Below are positions 19,207 to 26,664 of a DNA stretch of 64,000 nt, in pieces. Origin of the DNA: Paenibacillus segetis. GTDB lineage: Bacteria; Bacillota; Bacilli; Paenibacillales; Paenibacillaceae. Positions within the stretch are counted from its first letter, which is position 1. Each line of letters begins with the position of its first letter. The stretch lies in the NCBI RefSeq assembly GCF_014639155.1, contig NZ_BMFT01000001.1, forward strand, positions 3,211,045 to 3,275,044. The letters run 5' to 3'. The position numbers were made by a program, and so were the translations under genes. The notes beneath the pieces were generated by a model. That model did no database searches. It was not told the origin of the DNA and saw only the letters and a program-made list of their open reading frames with translations.

Positions 19207-19659
19207 ATGAGAATTTTTTTGCATCTATGTTATATTTCTATCTCCTTATTGGTACTGGTAGGGTTAAGTGCCTGTAATAGTGGTAATAGCAGCGTTACCG
19301 CCAAGGATGTTCAAAAAGCTCTTGAAAAACAAGGTTTGGAAGTCACTCAAATAAACGTAGGAACGGCGGAACAGGGCGAAAACTCTTCTTTGCAGCTTGA
19401 AGGAGTTTTTCCCGAAGCTTTCGATGTCACTCTTCCTACGGCTGACCTGGCGAATCCAGAGTATGTTTTTGTTTATCAATTTTCTGCAGAGAAAGAAGCC
19501 AAGTCCGCTAAAGAATCGGTTGGAATCTCATCGTTGAGAATGGTTGATTTACACCCCAACGTTGCCCAAAAGAAAAATATCGTAGTTATTTACTGGTCGC
19601 AAACCATGGAAAAACCACTCATGATAAACCAGTTCACGAAAGCGATGGACAAACTTTAA
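19207..19659 (+). CDS. small lipoprotein, function unknown
   Basis: Secreted, membrane-anchored protein of 150 residues. A signal peptide with hydrophobic core and lipobox LSAC (Cys at about residue 23) is followed by CNSGNSS and a folded part of about 120 residues (VTAKDVQKALEKQGLEV, then FDVTLP and YVFVYQFSAEKEAKS). I recognise no family with certainty. GGGAGG lies upstream of the ATG. It stands alone between the fucose operon and a convergent secreted protein, with its own terminator. Confidence 0.75.
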   Translation: MRIFLHLCYISISLLVLVGLSACNSGNSSVTAKDVQKALEKQGLEVTQINVGTAEQGENSSLQLEGVFPEAFDVTLPTADLANPEYVFVYQFSAEKEAKSAKESVGISSLRMVDLHPNVAQKKNIVVIYWSQTMEKPLMINQFTKAMDKL

Positions 19660-19706
19660 ATAGGGCAATTCATGAGCAGCCTATTTTCGAAATGATCCTA
19701 AAATAA

Positions 19707-19740
19707 AACAAGGACCTGGATATCTCCAAAGTCCTTGTTT
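19707..19740 (+). terminator. terminator after the small lipoprotein gene
   Basis: AACAAGGAC and GTCCTTGTT form a 9-bp stem with a 15-nt loop, followed by TTATAA. It lies between convergent genes and may act in both directions. Confidence 0.75.
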
Positions 19741-19779
19741 ATAAGATAATGAGTTTTTAATTTTCCTGTGGACCTGACA

Positions 19780-20367
19780 TTAAGCATGTAACAAATTGAT
19801 ATGATCCAAATCTGTACTGCTGTTGAAAATAAACTCCAATTTATAATCGCCGCGAAGATAGGTTATTTTTGTTTGTTTGACCTTGCCATTTTTAATGGTA
19901 GTTCTGGAGTCGGGAGCATACCAGTTCTTAAACAACATTTTCTTGGTGATGCCACCGATATTGGTTCCTCGCTCGACATTCGTACCAAAATAGCGCATTT
20001 CGCGAATCTTATCCAGCTTAAACAAGAATGCATAACCTGGATGGCCCATTTCAGCATGATAGATAATAAAAGACTCCGCATCGTCACCCTGTTCATACGG
20101 TTCTCCCATAAGCTCGAACACGTCTTCACGGGTGCTTTCCCCTATGGTAAGATCGCTAACGGAACCGGGAAACTGTCCTTTCAATGCAGGCTTATAGAAG
20201 CTATTCAAGGTTTTCAAAGCTTGCTCCGAAGCTGTGTCGGTTACACTTTCAGTTGCGGCGAAACTTGTAGGGAGATGATTGGTACTAGAAACAATGCCGC
20301 CCATAGCAACAACACCGACCAATACAGTAGCCATAGTGATTTTTAAAACGGGTTGTTTAAATCTCAT
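19780..20367 (-). CDS. secreted YjgB-like (DUF4309) protein
   Basis: Exported protein of 195 residues from ATG 20367. An N-terminal signal peptide (RFKQPVLKITMATVLVGVV, cleavage near SFAATES) is followed by a domain with GESTREDVFELMGEPYEQGD, FIIYHAEMGHPGYAFLFK and REMRYFG, the pattern of DUF4309/YjgB proteins, which resemble SmpA/BamE folds. Role unknown. GAGGAGG stands 9 nt before ATG 20367, so the in-frame ATG nine codons upstream is rejected. Confidence 0.78.
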   Translation of the reverse strand: MRFKQPVLKITMATVLVGVVAMGGIVSSTNHLPTSFAATESVTDTASEQALKTLNSFYKPALKGQFPGSVSDLTIGESTREDVFELMGEPYEQGDDAESFIIYHAEMGHPGYAFLFKLDKIREMRYFGTNVERGTNIGGITKKMLFKNWYAPDSRTTIKNGKVKQTKITYLRGDYKLEFIFNSSTDLDHINLLHA

Positions 20368-20515
20368 ATTGAATTTCCTCCTCGTGTATAACACCTAGGA
20401 TGATCTAATCCATTTAGCTGACTGCTCACTTATCAATACCCTTTTACGCTCATCACCAAACAATAGAACATACCGGCTTCACTCTTGATACCTCCTCTTG
20501 ACGACCTACATTCTG

Positions 20516-20544
20516 TTGTCTCCCTTCGCTATGATATATAATAT
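20516..20544 (+). promoter_or_regulatory. candidate promoter of the AraC-family gene
   Basis: TTGTCT and TAATAT separated by 17 nt, 27 nt before the GTG start of the AraC gene at 20572. Confidence 0.5.
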
Positions 20545-20571
20545 AAGTATTATTGTACGGGAGGAACTATT

Positions 20572-21465
20572 GTGCCTAAGATCGAAATTCCCCACAGCAA
20601 GAGTGATCGATTCCGTTTCAAAAAGACTCCTGAACTACTTTTTGCCGGACAAGTTGTTGATGAGTACTCCTTCTATGCTGCTCCCCAGATCCACGATTTC
20701 TGCGAAATGATCTACATTGTTGAAGGTAGTGGAGAATTTAATATTAGCGGTAAAAATTATGTATTAAATCAAGGCGATATGGCTATTTATAATCCCGGAG
20801 TCCAGCACGAGGAGCGCTCCTCAAGCGAGGGTCCATTCAAGGTATTCTACTGTGGCGTTGCCAATTTACATATCGAAGGCGTTCCAATCGGCATGTTATT
20901 GCCACCCTCTGTCGATCCGGTTATATCGTGTGAGAAGTACGCTTTTAAAGTAGAAAGCTATTTGTCTGAAATATTGCAAGAATGCGACTCCCAGGTGCTT
21001 GGTTACGAGACGCTCAGCAACAATTTACTGATGTCCCTCATTACGCTGATCTACCGGATTGTAGACGTGAAACACCAGTTCCAGAGCCTGCAAGGCAAGA
21101 ATGAAATTACGATTCGGACCAAAGAGTTTATCGATAAAAATTACACGCAGAACATCACGCTCAAGGATATCGCCGACACGCTGTATGTCAGCCAGCATTA
21201 CCTATCCCATCTTTTCAAAAGAGACCTAGGCGACTCGCCCTTCAACTATCTCATTCGCCGCAGAATTGAAGAGTCAAAGCGACTACTAGCGGAGAGTAAT
21301 TCTCCGGTACATGAAGTCGCCGCCCGTGTAGGATATAGCAATGATAAATACTTCTCCATGTTGTTCAAAAAAGTAACTGGCCAAACTCCGAGTGGGTTCC
21401 GGGATGGGGAGAAAAGAAAGGGAAAATCCGATGATGTGGCGCCGGATGACCATAAGTTAAACTGA
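20572..21465 (+). CDS. AraC-family transcriptional regulator with cupin sensor
   Basis: Regulator of 297 residues. An N-terminal cupin-like sensor (about 1-160; FCEMIYIVEGSGEFNISGK, NQGDMAIYNPGVQHEE) precedes two helix-turn-helix motifs in the last 100 residues (LKDIADTLYVSQHYLSHLFKR; VHEVAARVGYSNDKYFSMLF). A lysine-rich tail follows. The start is GTG 20572 with GGGAGG 7 nt upstream. Such proteins usually control carbohydrate genes, but no sugar gene is adjacent; its target cannot be read from the context. It may share a transcript with the ASCH gene 25 nt downstream. Confidence 0.88.
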   Translation: MPKIEIPHSKSDRFRFKKTPELLFAGQVVDEYSFYAAPQIHDFCEMIYIVEGSGEFNISGKNYVLNQGDMAIYNPGVQHEERSSSEGPFKVFYCGVANLHIEGVPIGMLLPPSVDPVISCEKYAFKVESYLSEILQECDSQVLGYETLSNNLLMSLITLIYRIVDVKHQFQSLQGKNEITIRTKEFIDKNYTQNITLKDIADTLYVSQHYLSHLFKRDLGDSPFNYLIRRRIEESKRLLAESNSPVHEVAARVGYSNDKYFSMLFKKVTGQTPSGFRDGEKRKGKSDDVAPDDHKLN

Positions 21466-21490
21466 TCTATATAGATTGTGAGGGTTTTAA

Positions 21491-21895
21491 ATGTCAGAAG
21501 TGAAAGCAACTCCATATAAAATGATTTTTGGTTGGGAAGATGATAATGGAATAGGCGAGATGTTAATCAGGCAAATCCTTAATGGGGACAAGACGGCTAC
21601 TTGCGCACCTAAAGAGGAATATTCCGAACAAGAATTACGAGAAACCTATGAACCCGTTGGTGAAATTTTAACCGTCTATGATAAACAAGGTACACCCCGA
21701 TGTCATGTTAGACTGACAGAAGTATTTGAAACTACGTTTGGTAATCCTGATCTAAGACTTGTGCGAGGAGAGGGAAACGGGGATAACGTACATCAATTCC
21801 AAGAAGACCACCGGTTAGCTTGGAAAGATATTAATATTGAATTGAAGGATGAGACGATTTTAATCGTTGAATTATTTGAACTGATACCATATTAA
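21491..21895 (+). CDS. ASCH domain protein
   Basis: Small cytosolic protein of 134 residues with an ASCH domain, a PUA-like fold thought to bind RNA or modified nucleosides. Landmarks are MIRQILNGDKTATCAP-like spacing (RQILNGDKTAT), VGEILTVYDKQGTPRCHVRLTEV, and the closing HRLAWKDINIEL...VELFEL. Length fits single-domain members. It follows the AraC gene by 25 nt and is ended by a good terminator. No specific substrate can be named. Confidence 0.85.
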   Translation: MSEVKATPYKMIFGWEDDNGIGEMLIRQILNGDKTATCAPKEEYSEQELRETYEPVGEILTVYDKQGTPRCHVRLTEVFETTFGNPDLRLVRGEGNGDNVHQFQEDHRLAWKDINIELKDETILIVELFELIPY

Positions 21896-21896
21896 A

Positions 21897-21944
21897 AAAA
21901 GAGGGTACCTAAAAACCAAGGAAATAGTTCTAGGTATCCTCTTT
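21897..21944 (+). terminator. terminator after the ASCH gene
   Basis: AAAGAGGGTACCTA pairs with TAGGTATCCTCTTT (one mismatch), followed by CTCTTTTA. It may also act on the convergent SOS operon. Confidence 0.8.
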
Positions 21945-21955
21945 CTCTTTTATAC

Positions 21956-22210
21956 TCAGTACCACAATCTAACTGGTTTCCCACGATCCCACCCTTCCAC
22001 AACGACGATACTATGAAGGTCGGGTTTATCCGGCCAACTAATATACGTCTCTTGTTCCAAAACACTTAAGCCACTCAAGACGTCACCTTTTGTTCGCCCT
22101 GTCATCCGTTCTAACTCGCCTATTTCCGGCATCCGGCGTCGCTTACTGGAGAAGTTGTACAGGATACGCAATAGCTTGCGTTCCAGATCAGGAAGCACTT
22201 CGGCCACCAC
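21956..22210 (-). CDS. small helix-turn-helix-like protein in the SOS operon
   Basis: Cytosolic protein of 84 residues with a winged-helix look: LERKLLRILYNFSSKRR, then MPEIGELERMTGRTKGDVLSGLSVLEQ as a likely helix-turn-helix, then a short strand part SIVVVEGW. It overlaps the 3' end of the upstream gene by 23 nt in another frame, with GTG start and an AAAGG inside the upstream gene, so the two are translationally coupled. Being under the LexA-type promoter, it is probably part of the damage response. Family unknown to me. Confidence 0.65.
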   Translation of the reverse strand: MVAEVLPDLERKLLRILYNFSSKRRRMPEIGELERMTGRTKGDVLSGLSVLEQETYISWPDKPDLHSIVVVEGWDRGKPVRLWY

Positions 22211-22391
22211 CTTTTACGGGGATACAAGCCAGAATTTGATCAACTCGGAACGCACGTGGTGACTTCGTTTTCAGACAGGTAGCACGAACCAATCCTCCAC
22301 GTACCGCATGTACCTCGATCCGGCGCTGAGTGATCTTCCCGCTCCGATCCATATAAATAATCTCAACCCTTTGCCCAATGTATTTTTCCAC
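22188..22391 (-). CDS. small WYL/YolD-like protein, first gene of SOS operon
   Basis: Short beta-rich protein of about 67 residues: VEKYIGQRVEIIYMDRSGK, ITQRRIEVHAV, LVRATCLKTKSPRAFRVDQILACIP. This resembles the small WYL-like fold that goes with YolD in Firmicute damage-inducible operons; that likeness is by memory of pattern only. GGAG at 22404-22401 lies 9 nt before GTG 22391 (6 nt before TTG 22394), and the transcript should begin near 22418, so upstream ATGs at 22406 and 22400 have no ribosome-binding site. No DNA polymerase IV/V (UvrX) gene follows. Confidence 0.6.
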   Translation of the reverse strand: MEKYIGQRVEIIYMDRSGKITQRRIEVHAVRGGLVRATCLKTKSPRAFRVDQILACIPVKGGGRSAS

Positions 22392-22410
22392 CAATATCAT
22401 CTCCATACAG

Positions 22411-22454
22411 GAACTTATGTTCTTATTATATGCGAACTTATGTTCTTTATTCAA
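22411..22454 (-). promoter_or_regulatory. sigma-A promoter with two LexA boxes
   Basis: On the minus strand TTGAAT (22454-22449) and TATAAT (22430-22425) have an 18-nt spacer. Two copies of the Firmicute LexA (DinR) motif GAAC-N4-GTTC occur: 22434-22445 inside the spacer and 22411-22422 just downstream of the -10. The copies are 23 bp apart, about two helical turns. This is a textbook SOS-repressed promoter. Confidence 0.85.
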
Positions 22455-22498
22455 TGGTTGATATTTGAAATACAAATTGCCTTGGGGAAAAATAAAAA

Positions 22499-22512
22499 CG
22501 CCCCATTGGGCG
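22499..22512 (-). terminator. terminator after the acetyltransferase gene
   Basis: On the minus strand CGCCC-aatg-GGGCG is followed by TTTTTATTTTT, 25 nt after the stop codon. It separates the acetyltransferase transcript from the SOS promoter downstream. Confidence 0.8.
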
Positions 22513-22536
22513 CTGTCAAGGTTACGTATGGTCATC

Positions 22537-23136
22537 CTACTGCTCTATAATATCAACAAGCAAACCTTTTGATCCTTTATCCGAAATAATCTGTGCGGGT
22601 ATGCCACCCACTGTAACATTATCCGGAACATCTTTCAGAACAACTGCATTTGCTCCAATTGCAACATTATCCCCTATAGTTATCCCGCCAATAATTTTGG
22701 CTCCTGGGGCAATATAAACATTATTTCCAATCGAAGGGGATAGGCCTTTGGCCTCTCCGATGTTCGTAGCTGAATGAATACGACAATTCTCGCCGATATT
22801 ACAGTTTCCATTAACTACAATACTTCCATAATGGGCTATGCTAAGACCCTTACCAAAAACATTGGGAGGTATGCTAAAACCTAAGTTAACAGACATCTTA
22901 ACAAATCGAACCATCAAAAATTTAAAATATATTTTACCTAAGAGATCCGTGCGACAATTTTTATAGTATTCTACTTTTCTTAACAATAATTGAAAACGAA
23001 TGATAGGCCGAGAAAATCGATGAGTCCACTTCCATTCCAAAATATTGTTCGCTAACATATCCGTTTTAACATATTCTTTATATTGCCCTTTTGAAGTTAT
23101 CAAAACTCTATCTCCTTTACTCATCTTTCTCACCAT
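22537..23136 (-). CDS. serine O-acetyltransferase-like hexapeptide protein
   Basis: Acetyl-CoA-dependent acetyltransferase of up to 199 residues. About 100 N-terminal, basic, mostly helical residues are followed by a left-handed beta-helix of hexapeptide repeats (IGENCRIHSATNIGEAKG, IGNNVYIAPGAKIIGGITIGDNVAIGANAVVLKDVP). The active-site His of GLSIAHYGSIVVNG is present. It resembles the serine acetyltransferases found in polysaccharide loci more than CysE. Start is uncertain: ATG 23136 or 23124. It lies directly after the phage-tail lysis genes, AT-rich, with its own terminator. A link to cell-surface acetylation and tailocin immunity is speculation. Confidence 0.8.
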   Translation of the reverse strand: MVRKMSKGDRVLITSKGQYKEYVKTDMLANNILEWKWTHRFSRPIIRFQLLLRKVEYYKNCRTDLLGKIYFKFLMVRFVKMSVNLGFSIPPNVFGKGLSIAHYGSIVVNGNCNIGENCRIHSATNIGEAKGLSPSIGNNVYIAPGAKIIGGITIGDNVAIGANAVVLKDVPDNVTVGGIPAQIISDKGSKGLLVDIIEQ

Positions 23137-23276
23137 TAATTTATCATATAAATTAAGGATTGCAAGGAAATTTTATGAAATAATAAGTTGCAGCATACTC
23201 TTTCATTTCGATCCTAGCTAAAAGGAGATAGATTAAAAAATGTAAAGTCAACGACCGCTTCGTGGACGGATTATCC

Positions 23277-23498
23277 TTACAAATTATATCCGCTACTATT
23301 TGGCTTCGTTGGATTCGAGATGATCCCCATAGTTGCTAATAGTCCAAGGACAACATCCACTATAGTTAATAGATCCTGTTTCATTGCCTCCGTCAAATCA
23401 AAAACGCCTGTCAGATGCCCAACAAGCTGAATTAGTAGTACTGCCTGAGATACAACACTGATCCATAGAGCGTAGTTACGCCACCTTTTCTTGTTCAT
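23277..23498 (-). CDS. phage holin, phi-LC3 type
   Basis: Small membrane protein of 73 residues that makes the hole through which the endolysin leaves the cell. Two hydrophobic segments (ALWISVVSQAVLLIQLVG; LLTIVDVVLGLLATMGII) flank a short acidic turn, and the end IISNPTKPNSSGYNL is typical of phi-LC3 holins. Its start codon overlaps the endolysin stop (TAATG), so expression is coupled. It is the last gene of the tail/lysis block. Confidence 0.88.
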   Translation of the reverse strand: MNKKRWRNYALWISVVSQAVLLIQLVGHLTGVFDLTEAMKQDLLTIVDVVLGLLATMGIISNPTKPNSSGYNL

Positions 23499-24436
23499 TA
23501 TCGTTGATCTCCTTTCTCGATTTGAAGTAGTCTTTGATGCAGTTGATCAATTTGTGCTGAATTCCCCGCGATCAACTTAAGGAAATTCCTTCGCAGCTTG
23601 TTGACGACGATGGCCGTCTCTTCGCGAGTGATCGGTGCTCCCGGACGTTTACCGTCAAAGTAACCGTTAGCCTTTGCTTCAGCCCAGTCATCAGCCGCCC
23701 ATGTGCTGACGATGTTAATATCCCGCTCTTGGTTGTCCGCCACTTTATCATCATCCTTCCCTGCTGCATGGCTCGAATAGCGCTTTTTGAGCTCATCGAT
23801 TGTGCCATCAAATTCATTCAGGTCAACGTTACCGTTGATCCCGTTAATCTTCCTTGTACCGTTCGGAAGTGAGCCACCCGCCGATCCATCGCTATATTGC
23901 CAGAACGTCCAACGAGCCCAGCCCGCAGCATCTGCTGGCACCTGAGTTGCACTGTAACGAGCGATCCACAGAGGATAATGATTCAGACCACTAAAATTAC
24001 TTATAAACGACGGATAAGTGTACACCATGGGTTTACTACTTGTCAGTCGGTAAATTTCATCGAGGAAGCTCTTAGCGACCATCGTAATCGTCGCTTTGTT
24101 TAAGTTATTTTTATTGGACTCATAGTCCATGACAGGTGGAAGATCAAATAGTTTAACTCCACCAGCCGCTTGTATGGCTGAGTAAAACACTCGCGCCGCA
24201 GCCTTTGCCTGATCCACCGTAGTGACCGAGTCGTCCATGTAGTGATATGCACCAACCAACAACCCAGCAGCTTTTGCTCCTAGGACGTTGTCGAGAAACC
24301 GCTTGTCCATACTGTTCTGTGTAGCTTTTATAAAAACAAAGGAGATCCCGCTAGCCGCAACCTGATGCCAATCAATAGCTCCTTGCCAGTGAGATACATC
24401 AATTCCCTGCGCATTTCCTTGTTTACGTAACTGCAT
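23498..24436 (-). CDS. endolysin, GH25 lysozyme
   Basis: N-acetylmuramidase of 312 residues that cuts host peptidoglycan. The GH25 barrel is shown by AQGIDVSHWQGAIDWHQVAASG, FVFIKATQ, GAYHYMDDS, PPVMDYESN and LWIARYSATQ...WTFWQYSDG; the catalytic Asp/Glu (VMDYE) are present. The last 80 residues (ADDWAEAKANGYFDGKRPG, ITREETAIVVNKL) look like an SLH-like surface-binding module. ATG 24436 follows GAGGG by 5 nt; the longer frame to 24460 overlaps xhlA. Between XhlA and holin genes in a classic lysis cassette. Confidence 0.92.
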   Translation of the reverse strand: MQLRKQGNAQGIDVSHWQGAIDWHQVAASGISFVFIKATQNSMDKRFLDNVLGAKAAGLLVGAYHYMDDSVTTVDQAKAAARVFYSAIQAAGGVKLFDLPPVMDYESNKNNLNKATITMVAKSFLDEIYRLTSSKPMVYTYPSFISNFSGLNHYPLWIARYSATQVPADAAGWARWTFWQYSDGSAGGSLPNGTRKINGINGNVDLNEFDGTIDELKKRYSSHAAGKDDDKVADNQERDINIVSTWAADDWAEAKANGYFDGKRPGAPITREETAIVVNKLRRNFLKLIAGNSAQIDQLHQRLLQIEKGDQR

Positions 24437-24437
24437 A

Positions 24438-24683
24438 CTACCCTCTTCCTTCCATAACAACTTTAATTATTGCCAGAATGACAGCACCAATTACAGTTGT
24501 GACCAACCAAAAAATCGTCTTATCGATTTTGTCTATCCGCTCATGCGCCGACTTCGCCAAAGATATCGCTTCTACAGCCAATTCGCGCGCGTTAATCGCG
24601 GAGTCTAGCTTCTCCTCGATATTATCTACCTTCGTCTCGACTCGCGTTACTCGTTGTAATGTTTCCAGTTGCGGGTCTGGCAT
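24438..24683 (-). CDS. xhlA: XhlA-like haemolysin/lysis accessory protein
   Basis: Membrane-tethered lysis helper of 81 residues, as XhlA in PBSX. A long coiled-coil helix (TRVETKVDNIEEKLDSAINA, HERIDKIDKTI) is followed by one C-terminal membrane segment, WLVTTVIGAVILAIIKVV. AGGAGG stands upstream of ATG 24683. It is the first gene of the lysis cassette, after a double hairpin that follows the fibre operon. Confidence 0.9.
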   Translation of the reverse strand: MPDPQLETLQRVTRVETKVDNIEEKLDSAINARELAVEAISLAKSAHERIDKIDKTIFWLVTTVIGAVILAIIKVVMEGRG

Positions 24684-24712
24684 TAGGTATTCCTCCTGTC
24701 TGATAGAAATAA

Positions 24713-24760
24713 CCCCCGGATGAGGTCCGGGGGTAAAATAAAAACGCCTAAGGGGGCGTT
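24713..24760 (-). terminator. tandem hairpins between fibre operon and lysis cassette
   Basis: On the minus strand AACGCC-N6-GGCGTT (24760-24743) is followed by TTTATTTT, then a second stem TACCCCCGGA-N5-TCCGGGGGT (24733-24713). Two consecutive terminators suggest that lysis genes depend on their own promoter or on read-through. Confidence 0.75.
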
Positions 24761-24790
24761 GGTGGTGTGGAGTAGTTTTTTCATTAAGCG

Positions 24791-25024
24791 CTATAGGATA
24801 TCGTTAAATCCTTTTGTGTTGTCTGCATCACTGTCTCTGATAGCCTGCTTAACATCCGAACCGGTATCAAGTGCGTTCTGGATTACAGCACCAAACATCT
24901 TTTCAAATTTATCTATTGGTGTGTAAATACCATAATACATATCACTACTCCCCCAGACTATGCATTCTCCGACTACATCCAACATTCCAGTTAAGTAATT
25001 TTTTTTAATCCAAGATTCAACCAT
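24791..25024 (-). CDS. small phage-tail-locus protein, unknown
   Basis: Cytosolic protein of 77 residues from ATG 25024, which has AAGGAG 9 nt upstream; the frame extends ten codons further but without such a site. It is acidic (VESWIKKNYLTGMLDVVGE, DTGSDVKQAIRDSDADNTKG) and ends in FNDIL. It has no recognisable domain. It sits where PBSX carries xkdW/xkdX, just after the fibre gene, so a fibre chaperone or small tail part is possible. Confidence 0.65.
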   Translation of the reverse strand: MVESWIKKNYLTGMLDVVGECIVWGSSDMYYGIYTPIDKFEKMFGAVIQNALDTGSDVKQAIRDSDADNTKGFNDIL

Positions 25025-25037
25025 TAGTAACAACTCC

Positions 25038-26096
25038 TTATACAGCGTATGCAACGCCTTCTATAATTTTCATTAATTCAGATTCATTGTTTTTAATTAT
25101 TAGTGAATTAGATGAATGGAATATATCAATTTTAGCGGAACCAGAAGACTGATCAATACTAAAATATGACTCACTTGAAAAAATTTTTGTATAAATTGGA
25201 GCAACAAAAGCAAAATGTCTTACAGTTATAAAATAAGTAATAGGTGTGAAGGGTAATGGTACGTTTAATACTGAATTTGGTGGAATTTCTATTTCAGAAG
25301 AGGGGAACCGATATCTGTTAGAGGCCTTTCCAGTAACACCAAATATAGTTTTACCCTGCACAATATTTGCAGGTAATAGATTAGAATCGCCTTTTATAGT
25401 AATATCACTGCTATAATATCCAGCTTCTTTAATCTGGTCTGTTGTTACTGGTGTAACGGTGCGACCAGCACCACGGTTTGGCATTGTACCAGTAAATTCC
25501 CCATCATCACTGCTGAATGTCTTCCCAGCTAAAACATCACCAGCAGCAGCGTTACCAGATGCTTTAGCTAATATAAAAAAACGCCCACCACTTGCTTCAT
25601 CGTAATAAAAATCGTAAACCTTACCTGACTTAATACCGCCAGATGCAATTTGGTTTCCGTCCAATTTCAAAAATGGTATATTATTGATGGTTACGTTAGC
25701 GGTATTATTTACAGTAGCCTTAAATGAGCCCTTTTTATTTTGTGCCGCTGTAAAGTTTAGAAATATAGCATTTTCCGTGCTGCCTGTTATCGGGTTCAAT
25801 ATCGCTATATCCGCCAAATGCACATTAACCGAATCATTTACCATCTTTACCGCTTTCTCCGTCGCCGCCACATTCTCTCTCGTACCATTAGTAGCATTTG
25901 AGAGCTGCACAATCCCAGCTTGAGCCAAAGTAGCATTCGGCACATGAATATCCTGCACCGCTTCCTGCAAATCACCGACAGCGACATCAATTTTATCCCA
26001 GTTGTCATTCAGCATTGTTTTAATATTAAATGTCTCGTTACCGTCAGTTGCCGGATTTTTTTTCAATAAATTAAGTTTAGGTGTGTTACTGGCCAA
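25038..26096 (-). CDS. tail fibre / receptor-binding protein
   Basis: Probable fibre that attaches the tail to the target cell, 352 residues. The N-terminal part contains the collar-fibre repeat LAQAGIVQLSNATNGTRENVAATEKAVKMV, quoted here only by its ends LAQAGIVQLS and AATEKAVK, typical of phage fibres. The middle has the fibre module DVLAGKTFSSDDGEFTGTMP and a repeat-like NLLPANIVQGKTIFGVTG. The C-terminal beta-rich tip is unlike anything I recognise and should set target range. The start is TTG 26096: AGGAGGTGATC lies 8 nt before it, inside the end of the upstream gene; ATG 26114 lacks a site. Confidence 0.85.
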   Translation of the reverse strand: MASNTPKLNLLKKNPATDGNETFNIKTMLNDNWDKIDVAVGDLQEAVQDIHVPNATLAQAGIVQLSNATNGTRENVAATEKAVKMVNDSVNVHLADIAILNPITGSTENAIFLNFTAAQNKKGSFKATVNNTANVTINNIPFLKLDGNQIASGGIKSGKVYDFYYDEASGGRFFILAKASGNAAAGDVLAGKTFSSDDGEFTGTMPNRGAGRTVTPVTTDQIKEAGYYSSDITIKGDSNLLPANIVQGKTIFGVTGKASNRYRFPSSEIEIPPNSVLNVPLPFTPITYFITVRHFAFVAPIYTKIFSSESYFSIDQSSGSAKIDIFHSSNSLIIKNNESELMKIIEGVAYAV

Positions 26097-26664
26097 CTGG
26101 ATCACCTCCTGCAAATTTTAATAAGGGAACTTGCTCCATCTGGTTGAGTGTCAGGACACCGTGAATATCTCGAATGAGCAAATAATTGAACTCATATTCC
26201 ACCTTCATATGGGCTGGCTTAATCTCGTCAATTATGGCCTTCAAATCATCCAAGTTAGGTGGGATTCCTACCGTATCGATGAACTCTACCGTAAAACTCC
26301 ACTCCTGCGGTTGGAATGTTACGTTTACTTTGCCTCCGTCGTAGGCTTCGGCTACATTTTTGACTAGGCGTCCGGAGAATTTCCCACTGCCGCGTAGTTT
26401 AGATTCAACCAATGCTCTACGTTGTTCTATCGGCTTGCGTTGATCAGTCTGAATTCCTAACTCATACTCCCAACGGTCCAAACCCCAAGTAGCTGTCTGA
26501 ACAAAAAATTGCTGCAATATTTCATCTAGTGTTCCAAACAGCGAATCCAGCTCTGTTCCCTTAGTGTTCATGTCCGCTTGCATAATACGAGAACTCTCAT
26601 AGTAAGTCGGAAGATACGAGAACAGTTCACGCCCGCGTTCGCTTGCTATTAGAGTCTCATTCAT
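26086..26664 (-). CDS. xkdU: YmfQ-like baseplate protein (XkdU position)
   Basis: Baseplate wedge component of 192 residues, DUF2313/YmfQ type. Recognisable are LFSYLPTYYESSRIMQADM, LDEILQQFFVQTATWGLDRWE, IQTDQRKPIEQRRALVESKL and the closing IKPAHMKVEYEF. Its start ATG 26664 overlaps the stop of the baseplate J gene (ATGA). It links the baseplate to the fibre encoded next. Starts 26670 and 26691 are in frame but less well placed. Confidence 0.85.
   Translation of the reverse strand: MNETLIASERGRELFSYLPTYYESSRIMQADMNTKGTELDSLFGTLDEILQQFFVQTATWGLDRWEYELGIQTDQRKPIEQRRALVESKLRGSGKFSGRLVKNVAEAYDGGKVNVTFQPQEWSFTVEFIDTVGIPPNLDDLKAIIDEIKPAHMKVEYEFNYLLIRDIHGVLTLNQMEQVPLLKFAGGDPVGQ

Noticed and set aside
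23137..23276. Possible riboswitch or small RNA between holin and acetyltransferase genes
   Set aside because: No stable stem or known conserved motif could be made out in this AT-rich 140-nt gap.
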